A DNA stretch of 64,000 bases from Streptomyces sp. WM6386 (GCF_000972385.1 NZ_JXTE01000009.1:102042-166041), one strand, 5' to 3'. Positions 52,308 through 61,446 are shown, counted from the stretch's first letter. Numbers and translations: made by a program. The notes: generated by a model not told the origin, from the sequence alone.

Positions 52308-52452
52308 GCGGGGACCTCTTCGAATAGCGCGGAGGTCGCTCTTCGTGCAAAAGCCGCGGGCGGAACCCGCGGCGGTGAGCGACGGCTGCCATTCTTAGCG
52401 ACCGCAAAAATGTGCGGCAAAGGTGTGACGTACGATCCTGGGTAGTGGATCG
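52308..52452 (-). promoter_or_regulatory. Structured leader with terminator-like hairpin before the SLT gene
   Basis: On the minus strand, the upstream region can fold into several stems. A GC hairpin GCCGCGGG/CCCGCGGC (52353-52373) is followed by TTTT, like an intrinsic terminator inside the leader. One segment, GTCGCTC at 52335-52341 (plus strand), can pair with either of two copies of AGCGAC (52377-52383 or 52397-52403), giving two exclusive structures. Further small stems at 52402-52417 and 52433-52452. This looks like an attenuator or riboswitch-type element; ligand unknown. Confidence 0.5.
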
Positions 52453-52576
52453 GGGAAGGGCAAAACGGGACAGATGGGAGCGTCTGCCCCGCTCATCGGG
52501 GGCCGGTTTATCTCCTATTCGCCTTCGTACGTGATGTGCGCCCTATGCGCGGGCTCACATCGGAGGCGTAACAGTC

Positions 52577-53674
52577 TCACCGGCAGTTGCGCCAGCAATG
52601 CTCTGCGTGAGGGCCCTCCTCCGGGAGGAGGAGATGCACGTCCCCGAACTCGTGCCACAGGTACAGCCCGCGCAGCGCCTCCGTGTAGGCGCGGTCGACC
52701 GCCGCCCGCCCGGCCACCGCCTCCAGCATCAGCAGATGCGAGGCCTCCGGCTCGTGCAGCCCGGTCAGCAGCCCGTCCACCACGCGCACCCCGCGCTCCG
52801 GGGTCACCACGAGATCCGTCCACCCTTCACGCGCGCGTACGGCCCCGTCGGCGCCGGCCGCCGACTCCACGGCCCGGACGGCGGTCGTCCCGACGGCGAT
52901 CACCCGGCCGTCCCCCGCCTTCACGGCATTGATCAGCCGCGCCGACGCCTCCGGCACCGCGAACCGCTCCGGATACGGCGCCTCGTGCGCCTCCGCCGAC
53001 GCCACCCCGGTATGCAGCGTGACCGGCGCGAACTGCACCCCCCGGCTCACCAGCTCCGCCACCAGCCGCGCTGTGAAGGGCCGAGCGGCACTCGGCATCT
53101 CCGCACTGCCGGTCCCGTCGGGGGAGGGCAGCGCGAACACCGTCTGATAGACGGAGAGGGGCTGGTCGCGTTCGGTGTAGGAGTAGCGGATGGGCCGCCC
53201 GTACTCCCGCAACAGCCCGACGATCCGGGCGCCGCCCCCGGCCCCCGGCATCCGCGCCCACCACAGCCGCCCGCTCGCCGTGCTCAGCGGCTCCTCCAGC
53301 CGCAGCCGCACGCCCCCGGGCAACCGCACCTCCGTACCCGCGGGGCCGCCCGCACGCGCACGCGTGGTGCCCCGCTCGTCGGGATCCCGCAGCTCGACCG
53401 CCCACCGCCCGTCGTCCCCGCGCGTGGAGAAGTGCACCACCACGCGTGCGTGCCCGATCCGCCCCTCCACGGCCGCGGCCAGCGTCGGCGACGTGTTCAC
53501 GACGAGCAGGTCCCCGGCCCGCAGCAGCCGGGGCAACTCCGCGAAGGCACGGTGCGACACCTCGGTACCACGCGACACCAGCAGCCGTACGGCGTCCCGG
53601 TCCAGCCCCGGCCTACGCTGCTCGACCGGGATCCGCGCGGACAGCTCCTCCGGGACGTGCAGGGCCGTCGTCAT
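52577..53674 (-). CDS. queA: S-adenosylmethionine:tRNA ribosyltransferase-isomerase
   Basis: A 365-residue QueA-type enzyme, which transfers the ribose of SAM to preQ1-tRNA in queuosine synthesis. Family segments: AGDLLVVNTSPTLAAAVEGR, PIRYSYTERDQPLSVYQTVFA and VTLHTGVAS near the middle; RVIAVGTTAVRAVES near the end. No other queuosine genes are near. The ATG at 53674 follows GGAGGAGCG and overlaps the upstream SDR stop (ATGA, 53671-53674). Related domains in Streptomyces may serve other tRNA or nucleoside chemistry. Confidence 0.9.
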   Translation of the reverse strand: MTTALHVPEELSARIPVEQRRPGLDRDAVRLLVSRGTEVSHRAFAELPRLLRAGDLLVVNTSPTLAAAVEGRIGHARVVVHFSTRGDDGRWAVELRDPDERGTTRARAGGPAGTEVRLPGGVRLRLEEPLSTASGRLWWARMPGAGGGARIVGLLREYGRPIRYSYTERDQPLSVYQTVFALPSPDGTGSAEMPSAARPFTARLVAELVSRGVQFAPVTLHTGVASAEAHEAPYPERFAVPEASARLINAVKAGDGRVIAVGTTAVRAVESAAGADGAVRAREGWTDLVVTPERGVRVVDGLLTGLHEPEASHLLMLEAVAGRAAVDRAYTEALRGLYLWHEFGDVHLLLPEEGPHAEHCWRNCR

Positions 53675-54366
53675 CGCTCCTCCACCAGCGCGGGCGCGGT
53701 GTACCGGCCGCTCGCCGGCCGCTCGTCCAGCAGCCGCAGGAAGCCGGGGACCACGTCGGCCGGGTCGGGCCGCGGGTCGTCGTCGTCCGGTACGGCAGCC
53801 GCGTACAGCTCCGTGGCCATGTCCCCGGGGTCGACCGCCCAGACCCGCAGCCCGGGCTCCTCCTCGCCCAGCACCGCCACGAGGTGGTCCAGGGCCGCCT
53901 TCGACGCCCCGTAGCCGCCCCAGGTCTCGTAGGCCTCGGCGGCCGCGTCCGAGCTGACCGCGATCACCGACCCGGTCCCGGACGCCCGCAGCAGCGGCAG
54001 GGCGTCCTGCACCAGGCCCAGCGCGGCGACGACGTTCACTTCCAGCGCCCGCCGCAGCCCCTCCAGGGGCAACGCGTCCAGCCGTACGAGCGGCTCGGCG
54101 CCCAGCGCGCTGGCGTTGCTCACCACCAGATCGACCCCACCGAACCGCCACGCGGCGGCCACCAGCCCGGCCCGGTGCCCGGCGTCCGTGACGTCCCCCG
54201 GCAGCGCCGTCACGCGCGCGCCGTACTTCTCCAGCCCCTCGGCCACCTCCCGGAGGGCCTCCGCGCCTCTGGCATCGAGCACCAGATCCCAGCCGCGCGC
54301 GGCCAGCGCCTCGGCGAGCGCCCGCCCCAGACCCTTCGAGGCCCCCGTGATGATCGCTACCGACAT
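53671..54366 (-). CDS. SDR family oxidoreductase
   Basis: A 231-residue SDR. It has TGASKGLG (about residues 7-14), VSNASALG at the NNAG position, SSDAAAEAYETWGGYGASK holding the catalytic Ser and YxxxK (YGASK), and a short C-terminal end without the long substrate loop. Co-translated with queA (4-base overlap). Substrate unknown. Confidence 0.9.
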   Translation of the reverse strand: MSVAIITGASKGLGRALAEALAARGWDLVLDARGAEALREVAEGLEKYGARVTALPGDVTDAGHRAGLVAAAWRFGGVDLVVSNASALGAEPLVRLDALPLEGLRRALEVNVVAALGLVQDALPLLRASGTGSVIAVSSDAAAEAYETWGGYGASKAALDHLVAVLGEEEPGLRVWAVDPGDMATELYAAAVPDDDDPRPDPADVVPGFLRLLDERPASGRYTAPALVEER

Positions 54367-54554
54367 GACCCCGTCCCCTCGTCGTTCTCGGCGCCTTCCG
54401 ATCGGCGTGATCTCAACGTAGGAACCGGACCGCCCCAGCCGCGTCGGACGCGGGTCGCGAGACGGCGGGGCCCTTTGCCCTAGGCCCACCGCCCTAGGCG
54501 ACCGCCGCCACAGGTCCGATACGGACTGTCACACCCCGCCGGTACCGTGAGGGC

Positions 54555-55733
54555 ATGAGTCAAGGACCCAGGTCCGGCCTAGCGGCGGTGAGCTCCGCGC
54601 TGCTGGCCATGAGCAGGCATCTCGAGGTGCGCGACGTCCTCAAGACGATCGTCGCCTCGGCCCGCGAGCTGCTCGACGCGCAGTACGCGGCGCTCGGTGT
54701 CCCGGACGACCACGGAGGCTTCGCCCAGTTCGTGGTCGACGGCGTCAGCGACCAGCAGTGGAAGGCCATCGGCCCGCTCCCGCGCCAGCACGGCATCCTC
54801 GCCGCGATGCTGCAGGAGGCGAAGGTCGAGCGCCTCGCCGACGTGCGCAAGGACCCCCGCTTCGAGGGCTGGCCCTCGGCCCACCCCGACATGTCCGACT
54901 TCCTGGGCCTGCCCATCCGCGACGGCGACGAGGTCATCGGCGCCCTCTTCCTGGCCAACAAGCTGCGTCCTGTGGGGGGAAACCCCCCACACCCCCCGTG
55001 CCCGAGACCGGACGGCAGCTGCGGCTTCACCGCGGAGGACGAGGAACTGCTCTCCATCCTCGCCCAGCACGCCGCGATCGCCCTGACCAACGCCCGGCTG
55101 TACGAGCGCAGCCGCGAACTGACCATCGCCGAGGAACGCTCCCGCCTGGCGCACGAACTGCACGACGCGGTCGCCCAGAAACTCTTCTCCCTGCGCCTCA
55201 CCGCACAGGCCGCCGCCGCCCTCGTCGACCGCGACCCCTCACGCGCCAAGGGCGAGCTGCAACAGGTCGCCGCGCTCGCCGCCGAGGCCGCCGACGAACT
55301 GCGCGCCGCCGTCGTGGAGCTGCGCCCCGCGGCCCTCGACGAGGACGGCCTCATCGCCACCCTCCGCACCCAGGTCCACGTCCTCGACCGCGCCCACACC
55401 GCGCACGTGACCTTCGACAGCTGTGGCGTCCGCGCCCTGCCCGCCTCCCAGGAGGAGGCCGTCCTGCGTGTCGCCCAGGAGGCCCTGCACAACGCCCTGC
55501 GGCACTCCGGAGCCGAACACGTCGATGTGACACTGGCCCGGCGCGACGGCGGAGTCGTACTGCGGGTCACCGACGACGGCAGCGGCTTCGACCCGCAGCG
55601 GACCCGCCGCGCGGGCCGTCACCTCGGACTGGTCTCCATGCGGGACCGGGCCGGCGGGGTCGGCGGCGCGCTGACCGTGGAATCGGCGCCCGGCAAGGGC
55701 ACCACGATCGAGATGGAGGTCCCTGGTGGCTGA
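54555..55733 (+). CDS. GAF-domain sensor histidine kinase
   Basis: A 392-residue kinase. The N-terminal GAF domain (about residues 25-185) is interrupted by an insertion VGGNPPHPPCPRPDGSCGF near 137-155 that coincides with a DNA repeat. HisKA_3 (about 195-260) has ERSRLAHELHDAVAQKLFSL with the phosphorylated His. HATPase has LRVTDDGSGFDP and GLVSMRDRAGGVGG. No membrane helix, so a cytosolic sensor, possibly of redox or haem state (inferred from GAF). Overlaps the regulator by 8 bases. Confidence 0.93.
   Translation: MSQGPRSGLAAVSSALLAMSRHLEVRDVLKTIVASARELLDAQYAALGVPDDHGGFAQFVVDGVSDQQWKAIGPLPRQHGILAAMLQEAKVERLADVRKDPRFEGWPSAHPDMSDFLGLPIRDGDEVIGALFLANKLRPVGGNPPHPPCPRPDGSCGFTAEDEELLSILAQHAAIALTNARLYERSRELTIAEERSRLAHELHDAVAQKLFSLRLTAQAAAALVDRDPSRAKGELQQVAALAAEAADELRAAVVELRPAALDEDGLIATLRTQVHVLDRAHTAHVTFDSCGVRALPASQEEAVLRVAQEALHNALRHSGAEHVDVTLARRDGGVVLRVTDDGSGFDPQRTRRAGRHLGLVSMRDRAGGVGGALTVESAPGKGTTIEMEVPGG
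54971..54991 (+). repeat. REP-like hairpin inside the kinase gene
   Basis: TGTGGGGGG (54971-54979) AAA CCCCCCACA (54983-54991), followed by CCCCCCGTG. Perfect 9-base-pair stem. It belongs to a stem-plus-C-run type of Streptomyces palindrome and adds codons to the GAF domain. Confidence 0.6.
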
Positions 55734-56367
55734 CGCAATCAAGGTGCTGCTCGTCGACGACCACCAGGTGGTCCGCCGCGGACTGCGTACCTTCCTCGAA
55801 GTGCAGGACGACATCGAGGTCGTCGGCGAGGCCGCCGACGGCGCCGAAGGAGTCGCCCGCGCCGAGGAACTCAAACCCGACGTCGTCCTCATGGACGTCA
55901 AGATGCCGGGCATGGACGGCGTCGAAGCGCTGCGCAAGCTCCGCGAACTGAACAACCCCGCACGCGTGCTGATCGTCACCAGCTTCACCGAACAGCGCAC
56001 GGTGGTCCCGGCGCTGCGCGCGGGCGCCGCGGGGTACGTCTACAAGGACGTCGACCCCGACGCCCTCGCCGGCGCCATCCGCTCCGTCCACGCCGGGCAC
56101 ATCCTGCTCCAGCCGGAGGTCGCGGGCGCCCTGCTCTCCCAGGAGGAGGCCAACAACGGCCAGGGAAGAGGCGGCTCGCTCACGGAACGCGAGCGTGAGG
56201 TCCTCGGCCTGATAGCGGACGGCCGCTCGAACCGCGAGATCGCCCGCGCCCTCGTCCTGTCCGAGAAGACCGTCAAGACCCATGTCTCGAACATCTTGAT
56301 GAAACTCGACCTGGCGGACCGCACACAGGCCGCACTGTGGGCGGTACGTCATGGAGTGACCGGTTGA
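55726..56367 (+). CDS. LuxR/NarL-type response regulator
   Basis: A 213-residue response regulator. The receiver domain has the phospho-acceptor Asp in DVVLMDVKMPGMDG (about residue 55) and DDHQVVRRGL at the start. The HTH (about 145-205) is LTEREREVLGLIADGRSNREIAR with KTVKTHVSNILMKL. The GTG at 55726 overlaps the kinase stop, so the pair is co-translated. The next genes are two chaplins; control of these is possible, not shown. Confidence 0.95.
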   Translation: MADAIKVLLVDDHQVVRRGLRTFLEVQDDIEVVGEAADGAEGVARAEELKPDVVLMDVKMPGMDGVEALRKLRELNNPARVLIVTSFTEQRTVVPALRAGAAGYVYKDVDPDALAGAIRSVHAGHILLQPEVAGALLSQEEANNGQGRGGSLTEREREVLGLIADGRSNREIARALVLSEKTVKTHVSNILMKLDLADRTQAALWAVRHGVTG

Positions 56368-56524
56368 TGCATAGGACGCACGGCAATACGGAGGGTTCCG
56401 CTCCGGACTGAGATTCATACCGTCGTGGGAATGTCCCCCGGATGGCGCATCCTTCGTGGATCTCCACCGTTCTCCAATGCGTGCCGCGGCGACTGCCGCG
56501 GCAATCGCTAGGAGGGGCTCAGAA

Positions 56525-56770
56525 GTGAAGAACCTGAAGAAGGCAGCGGCCGTGACGATGGTGGCCGGCGGGCTGATCGCCGCCGGTGCCGGTATGGCGT
56601 CCGCCACCGACGGCTCGCACGCCGACGGCAACGCCGTGGGCTCGCCCGGCGTCATCTCGGGCAACCTCGTCCAGGCCCCGGTGCACGTTCCGGTGAACGC
56701 GGTCGGCAACAGCGTCAACGTCATCGGTGTGCTGAACCCGGCGTTCGGCAACCTGGGCATCAACCGCTGA
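56525..56770 (+). CDS. Chaplin, ChpE-like, without cysteines (first copy)
   Basis: An 81-residue short chaplin: signal peptide to about residue 27 (MASA|TDGSHA), then one chaplin domain (GNAVGSPGVISGNLVQAPVHVPVNAVGNSVNVIGVLNP in parts). Chaplins self-assemble into the hydrophobic sheath of aerial hyphae. The usual two cysteines are absent, as in ChpE. The GTG at 56525 follows AGGAGGGG. A second, similar chaplin follows. Confidence 0.93.
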   Translation: MKNLKKAAAVTMVAGGLIAAGAGMASATDGSHADGNAVGSPGVISGNLVQAPVHVPVNAVGNSVNVIGVLNPAFGNLGINR

Positions 56771-56796
56771 CCTCCGCCACGGAGCGGCAGTGACCT

Positions 56797-56830
56797 CCGG
56801 CCTCCCAGGCACTCACTCCTGGGGGGCCGG
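56797..56830 (+). terminator. Terminator between the chaplin genes
   Basis: CCGGCCTCCCAGG (56797-56809) pairs with CCTGGGGGGCCGG (56818-56830) with one G-T pair, loop CACTCACT. It suggests that the second chaplin has its own promoter. Confidence 0.7.
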
Positions 56831-56878
56831 TCAGTTTGTCGGCCCACTGATCCGAACGGGCAGTCGCGGTCCACTTTC

Positions 56879-56907
56879 CGTACCGTTCCCGCACGCCTCC
56901 GCGTTGA
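56879..56907 (+). promoter_or_regulatory. Possible BldN-type promoter of the second chaplin
   Basis: CGTACC (56879-56884) and CGTTGA (56902-56907) with 17-base spacing resemble the sigma BldN consensus CGTAAC-N16-CGTTGA. Chaplin and rodlin genes are known BldN targets in Streptomyces. The ATG lies 56 bases downstream. Confidence 0.4.
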
Positions 56908-56962
56908 CCAGCGCACGACCCGCGGCCGGGTCGGATACGCATACGCAGGAGGAACGCTTCTC

Positions 56963-57202
56963 ATGAACATCGCCAAGAAGGCTGCCGTGGCCCTCACCGT
57001 CGCCGGTATCGCCACGGGTGCCGCCGCCGGTGCCGCTGTCGCCGACTCGGGTGCCGACGGCAAGGCCGTGAAGTCGCCGGGCGTCGCCTCGGGCAACCTG
57101 GTCCAGGTTCCCGTCCACGTCCCCGTCAACGTCGTCGGCAACGCGGTCGACGTCATCGGCCTGCTCAACCCCGCCTTCGGCAACCAGGGCGTGAACGACT
57201 GA
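56963..57202 (+). CDS. Chaplin, ChpE-like, without cysteines (second copy)
   Basis: A 79-residue short chaplin with a signal peptide (about residues 1-27, AVA|DSGADG) and one chaplin domain with the shared core SPGVASGNLVQVPVHVPVN and LLNPAFGNQGV. No cysteine. It is about 65% alike to the first copy over the mature part by eye, so it is a tandem duplicate. GGAGGAA precedes the ATG. Confidence 0.93.
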   Translation: MNIAKKAAVALTVAGIATGAAAGAAVADSGADGKAVKSPGVASGNLVQVPVHVPVNVVGNAVDVIGLLNPAFGNQGVND

Positions 57203-57220
57203 CGTCGGATCCTGACCGAC

Positions 57221-57267
57221 CAGGGGCTCCGCGAGTCAAGGACGATTCGCGGGGTCCTTTGTTGTGT
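57221..57267 (+). terminator. Terminator after the second chaplin
   Basis: Imperfect hairpin between AGGGGCTCCGCGA (57222-57234) and TTCGCGGGGTCCTTT (57246-57260), followed by a T-rich GTTGTGT. Position fits the end of the chaplin unit. Confidence 0.5.
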
Positions 57268-57327
57268 CTGCACCTCAGGTCGCTCAGCGCAGCCCGCGAT
57301 CAGCCGTGCACCCACCCCGCCCACCTG

Positions 57328-58116
57328 CTACCGCACGCCCCGCTCCCGCTCCTCCACATACGCGTTGTACGCAGCGACCTGCGCCCGCCGAGCCGTCCGC
57401 TCGACAGGCCGCAACGCCTCGGAGCGCGCCGCCATCTCGCCGGCGCTCACCGCACCCCCATGCCCGTTCTCGTAAGCCACGGAGATCAACAACCCCACCC
57501 GCTGCGCAAGCTCCAGCACCCGCACCGCCCGAGGCGGATACCCCGGCGCAAGCACCTCCCGCCCCCGCTCGGACCGAGCTCGATACGCATCGAGCGCCGC
57601 CGCGGCCACCGGCCCCGACCCGGCCACATCCAGCCGCGTCAGAACATCCGTCGCCTCCCGCAACGCCTCCGCCAGCTCCCGCTCGGCCTCGCCCAGGGAC
57701 GGCACATCCGCGGGCGGCGCCTCCCGCACCGGAAGCACCTGCCACATCACCTCGACATGCACATCACCGGACGGCCCGGCCTCGTGCACCTCCGGCACCA
57801 ACCCGAGCGCGACCCCGTGGCATATCACCGCCTCCTCGGCCTCCAACGCCCGCGCATTGAACTCCGGCGGCCCACTCAGCCCGAGCGGATGCCCAGGCGC
57901 GGGCAGCGCGACGCGCAACCCCGTCACCCCGAGCGTCCGCAACCGCCCGAGCGCGAGTGTGAGACCGACGGGCGCCGACTCGCCCGGCAGCCCCTCCACC
58001 CGGTGCACGGCGTCCTCACCCACCACCGCGAGCACGGCGTCGTCAGGCGAGACAAGTCCGGCAAGAAGGCCATTTCCCCAAGCGGCAAGGCGTCCAGAGC
58101 GTGGTTCCGAGAGCAT
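57328..58116 (-). CDS. Conserved hypothetical protein
   Basis: A 262-residue soluble protein. The N-terminal half is beta-rich (GNGLLAGLVSPDDAVLAVVGED, LRVALPAPGHPLGL), the C-terminal half a set of helices (EAERELAEALREATDVLTRL, VAAYNAYVEERERG). No motif that I recognise. It seems to be a conserved Streptomyces protein. The ATG at 58116 is used. Divergent from the ABC ATPase, separated by 138 bases. Confidence 0.75.
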   Translation of the reverse strand: MLSEPRSGRLAAWGNGLLAGLVSPDDAVLAVVGEDAVHRVEGLPGESAPVGLTLALGRLRTLGVTGLRVALPAPGHPLGLSGPPEFNARALEAEEAVICHGVALGLVPEVHEAGPSGDVHVEVMWQVLPVREAPPADVPSLGEAERELAEALREATDVLTRLDVAGSGPVAAAALDAYRARSERGREVLAPGYPPRAVRVLELAQRVGLLISVAYENGHGGAVSAGEMAARSEALRPVERTARRAQVAAYNAYVEERERGVR

Positions 58117-58254
58117 GCCCCCACCCTAAGGACCGGACCGATGGAATGGACCGGCCGACCGGTGGCGTAGATTTCGTTGACGGCTGCGCTCAAACGCGCA
58201 CGCGACAGCCGAGACGCCGACACCGGTCAGACTGCAAGGGGAGACAACGCGCTC

Positions 58255-59052
<798 letters not shown>

Positions 59053-59154
59053 GCCCTTCTCACCGTCACAGCAAGGGAGTTCACGGGTAAGAACCCCGTG
59101 CAGACCCGAACTGCGCCCTGTCCGCGGCGGGACCTGCGGAACTACCATGACCAT

Positions 59155-59589
59155 GTGAACGACATCGACGCATGGGTGTGGTGGCTCATCGGCGCGGCAG
59201 GCCTCGGCATCCCGCTCGTGGTCACGGCCATGCCGGAGTTCGGAATGCTCGCCGTGGGCGCCGTCGCGGCCGCGATCATGGCCGGACTCGGCTTCGACAT
59301 GGTGGTCCAGGTCCTCGTCTTCGCCGTCGTCTCGGTGGCCCTCATCGCCGTCGTACGACCCGTCGCGGCGAGGCATCGCGCACAGCGGCCCCAACTCGCC
59401 ACAGGTATCGAGGCGTTGAAGGGGAAACAGGCCGTAGTACTGGAGCGCGTCGACACCACCGGCGGCGGCCGGATCAAGCTCGCCGGAGAGGTCTGGTCAG
59501 CCCGCGCCCTCGACACCGACCGTGCCTACGAAGTAGGTCAGGAAGTGGACGTCGTGGACATCGAGGGGGCCACGGCGATCATCATGTGA
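59155..59589 (+). CDS. NfeD family membrane protein (short type)
   Basis: A 144-residue short NfeD: three hydrophobic helices (about residues 5-75) and a C-terminal OB-fold domain (about 85-143, KGKQAVVLERVDTTGGGRIKLAG and VGQEVDVVDIEGATAII). NfeD proteins partner with SPFH/stomatin proteins and a stomatin gene follows. The GTG at 59155 is the only good start. Separated from the SPFH gene by 131 bases. Confidence 0.9.
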   Translation: MNDIDAWVWWLIGAAGLGIPLVVTAMPEFGMLAVGAVAAAIMAGLGFDMVVQVLVFAVVSVALIAVVRPVAARHRAQRPQLATGIEALKGKQAVVLERVDTTGGGRIKLAGEVWSARALDTDRAYEVGQEVDVVDIEGATAIIM

Positions 59590-59720
59590 CCTCGCACGAT
59601 GCAAGTGGCGCGAACACCCCACGAGGCACACGACGGTCTGTCAGACTCGACCAGCAAGATCTTCAACAACCATAAGATCTTCCGAAAGCGCCGAGGCGGA
59701 GAGAGGTACGGGGAAGCGAC

Positions 59721-60668
59721 GTGGAACCGGTCATCATCGTTTTGATCATTCTGGTGGTGTTGGTCTTCATCGCCTTGATCAAGACCATCCAAGTCATCCC
59801 ACAGGCCAGCGCCGCGATCGTCGAGCGCTTCGGCCGCTACACGCGGACACTCAACGCGGGCCTCAACATCGTCGTCCCGTTCATCGACACCATCCGCAAC
59901 CGCATCGACCTGCGTGAACAGGTCGTCCCGTTCCCGCCGCAGCCGGTGATCACCCAGGACAACCTGGTCGTCAACATCGACACGGTCATCTACTACCAGG
60001 TGACCGACGCGAGGGCCGCGACCTACGAAGTCGCCAGCTACATCCAGGCGATCGAGCAGCTGACGGTCACCACGCTCCGCAACATCATCGGTGGCATGGA
60101 CCTCGAGCGCACCCTGACCTCCCGCGAGGAGATCAACGCGGCCCTGCGCGGCGTCCTCGACGAGGCGACGGGCAAGTGGGGCATCCGGGTCAACCGCGTG
60201 GAGCTGAAGGCCATCGAGCCCCCGACCTCCATCCAGGACTCGATGGAGAAGCAGATGCGCGCCGACCGGGACAAGCGCGCCGCGATCCTCACGGCGGAAG
60301 GCACGCGCCAGGCGGCCATCCTCACCGCCGAGGGTGAGAAGCAGTCCCAGATCCTCCGCGCGGAAGGTGAGGCCAAGGCCGCGGCCCTGCGCGCGGAGGG
60401 CGAAGCCCAGGCCGTCCGCACGGTCTTCGAGGCCATCCACGCCGGCGACCCCGACCAGAAGCTTCTCTCCTACCAGTACCTCCAGATGCTCCCCAAGATC
60501 GCCGAAGGCGACGCCAACAAGCTCTGGATCGTCCCCAGCGAAATCGGCGACGCCCTCAAGGGCCTCTCCGGTGCCATGGGCAACTTCGGCAACCTGGGCG
60601 GCGGTTCAGGAGGCGGCGGCCAGGGCAACGGCGGATCGGAACGCCGAGAGAAGCCGTCGATCGACTGA
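59721..60668 (+). CDS. SPFH/stomatin-like membrane protein
   Basis: A 315-residue stomatin-type protein. One N-terminal helix (VIIVLIILVVLVFIALIKTI), the SPFH domain (about residues 28-195; QASAAIVERFGRYTRTLNAG, VDTVIYYQVTDA), a Glu/Ala coiled region with repeated TAEG(T/E)(R/K)QAAIL units (about 195-240), and a Gly-rich tail. Organises membrane microdomains with NfeD. The GTG at 59721 follows GGGGAAGC. A hairpin follows. Confidence 0.92.
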   Translation: MEPVIIVLIILVVLVFIALIKTIQVIPQASAAIVERFGRYTRTLNAGLNIVVPFIDTIRNRIDLREQVVPFPPQPVITQDNLVVNIDTVIYYQVTDARAATYEVASYIQAIEQLTVTTLRNIIGGMDLERTLTSREEINAALRGVLDEATGKWGIRVNRVELKAIEPPTSIQDSMEKQMRADRDKRAAILTAEGTRQAAILTAEGEKQSQILRAEGEAKAAALRAEGEAQAVRTVFEAIHAGDPDQKLLSYQYLQMLPKIAEGDANKLWIVPSEIGDALKGLSGAMGNFGNLGGGSGGGGQGNGGSERREKPSID

Positions 60669-60690
60669 CGCGAAGTTCCGGGTACGACAA

Positions 60691-60723
60691 TGGGGCTCGC
60701 CTTCATCATGAGGGCGAGCCCCA
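60691..60723 (+). terminator. Terminator after the SPFH gene
   Basis: TGGGGCTCGCC (60691-60701) with GGCGAGCCCCA (60713-60723), 11-base loop, 22 bases after the stop. Confidence 0.75.
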
Positions 60724-60731
60724 GGTCGTTC

Positions 60732-60777
60732 AGGGGCGCGGGGAACTGCGCGACAAGCCACAACGAACCCGCAGCCG
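60732..60777. repeat. Streptomyces intergenic repeat, third copy
   Basis: AGGGGCGCGGGGAACTGCGCGA followed by CAAGCCACAACGAACCCGCAGC: the same core as at 34622-34686, without a good closing arm. Lies between the SPFH terminator and the HNH gene end. Confidence 0.6.
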
Positions 60778-60809
60778 CAATCAAACAGATCCCGGCACCC
60801 CACCAGGCG

Positions 60810-61316
60810 CTACGCAGCGTCCCGAGCCAACCAGTCAGGCAGCGCCTGAAACTCCTCGCTCCCCAGCGACAGCAGCATCGCATCCGCAGGACTGGGCTCG
60901 AACGGCGCCCGCAGCAACGGCATACCCGCCTGCTCCGGAGTCCGGTCAGCCTTACGGTGATTGTCCTCCGCGCAGGAAGCCACCGTGTTCAGCCAAGAGT
61001 CCTGACCACCCTGCGCCCTCGGCACCACGTGGTCCACGGTCGTCGCCCTGCGCCCGCAGTACGCGCACCGGTGCCGGTCCCTGACCAGCACACCCCGCCT
61101 GGACCACGGCGCTTGTCTTCGGAACGGCACCCTCACGTACCTGCACAGCCTGATCACCCGGGGCGCCGGTATGTCGACCGCGGCTCCGCGCATACGCAGT
61201 TCGGGGTGGGACTGCTCGACGACGGCCTTGTCCTGCAGCACCAGAACGACGGCTCGGTTCAACGTCACCGTCGACAGCGGCTCGAAGCTCGCGTTCAGTA
61301 CCAGCGTGTCCCGCAT
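60810..61316 (-). CDS. HNH endonuclease
   Basis: A 168-residue nuclease of the HNH superfamily. The core (about residues 85-125) has C-x2-C (RCAYCGRRATTVDHVVPRAQGG), then NTVASC, i.e. the His-Asn-His frame with a zinc knuckle. The N-terminus MRDTLVLNASFEPLSTVTLNRA is typical of a conserved actinobacterial HNH group, function unknown. The ATG at 61316 is used. Downstream of the PEBP-like gene, but separated by a terminator. Confidence 0.9.
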   Translation of the reverse strand: MRDTLVLNASFEPLSTVTLNRAVVLVLQDKAVVEQSHPELRMRGAAVDIPAPRVIRLCRYVRVPFRRQAPWSRRGVLVRDRHRCAYCGRRATTVDHVVPRAQGGQDSWLNTVASCAEDNHRKADRTPEQAGMPLLRAPFEPSPADAMLLSLGSEEFQALPDWLARDAA

Positions 61317-61410
61317 GACCAGCCCACCTCCCGTGCGCACCCGCCCACCGCTTGGCGGGCTGGGATCAACTCTGGCCGGGCACGCCGAGATGGACAACGA
61401 AATAAAAAGT

Positions 61411-61446
61411 GCCCGCCCCTGATCACTTCCAAGACCAGGGGCGGGC
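61411..61446 (-). terminator. Intrinsic terminator with T-run after the PEBP-like gene
   Basis: GCCCGCCCCTG (61411-61421) with CAGGGGCGGGC (61436-61446), 14-base loop. On the minus strand it is followed by ACTTTTTATTT, a classical intrinsic terminator, unusual in this GC-rich genome. Confidence 0.9.

Noticed and set aside
52308..52452. c-di-AMP (ydaO) riboswitch
   Set aside because: The inner region is too short and the known core sequences are not recognised; only a generic attenuator is claimed.
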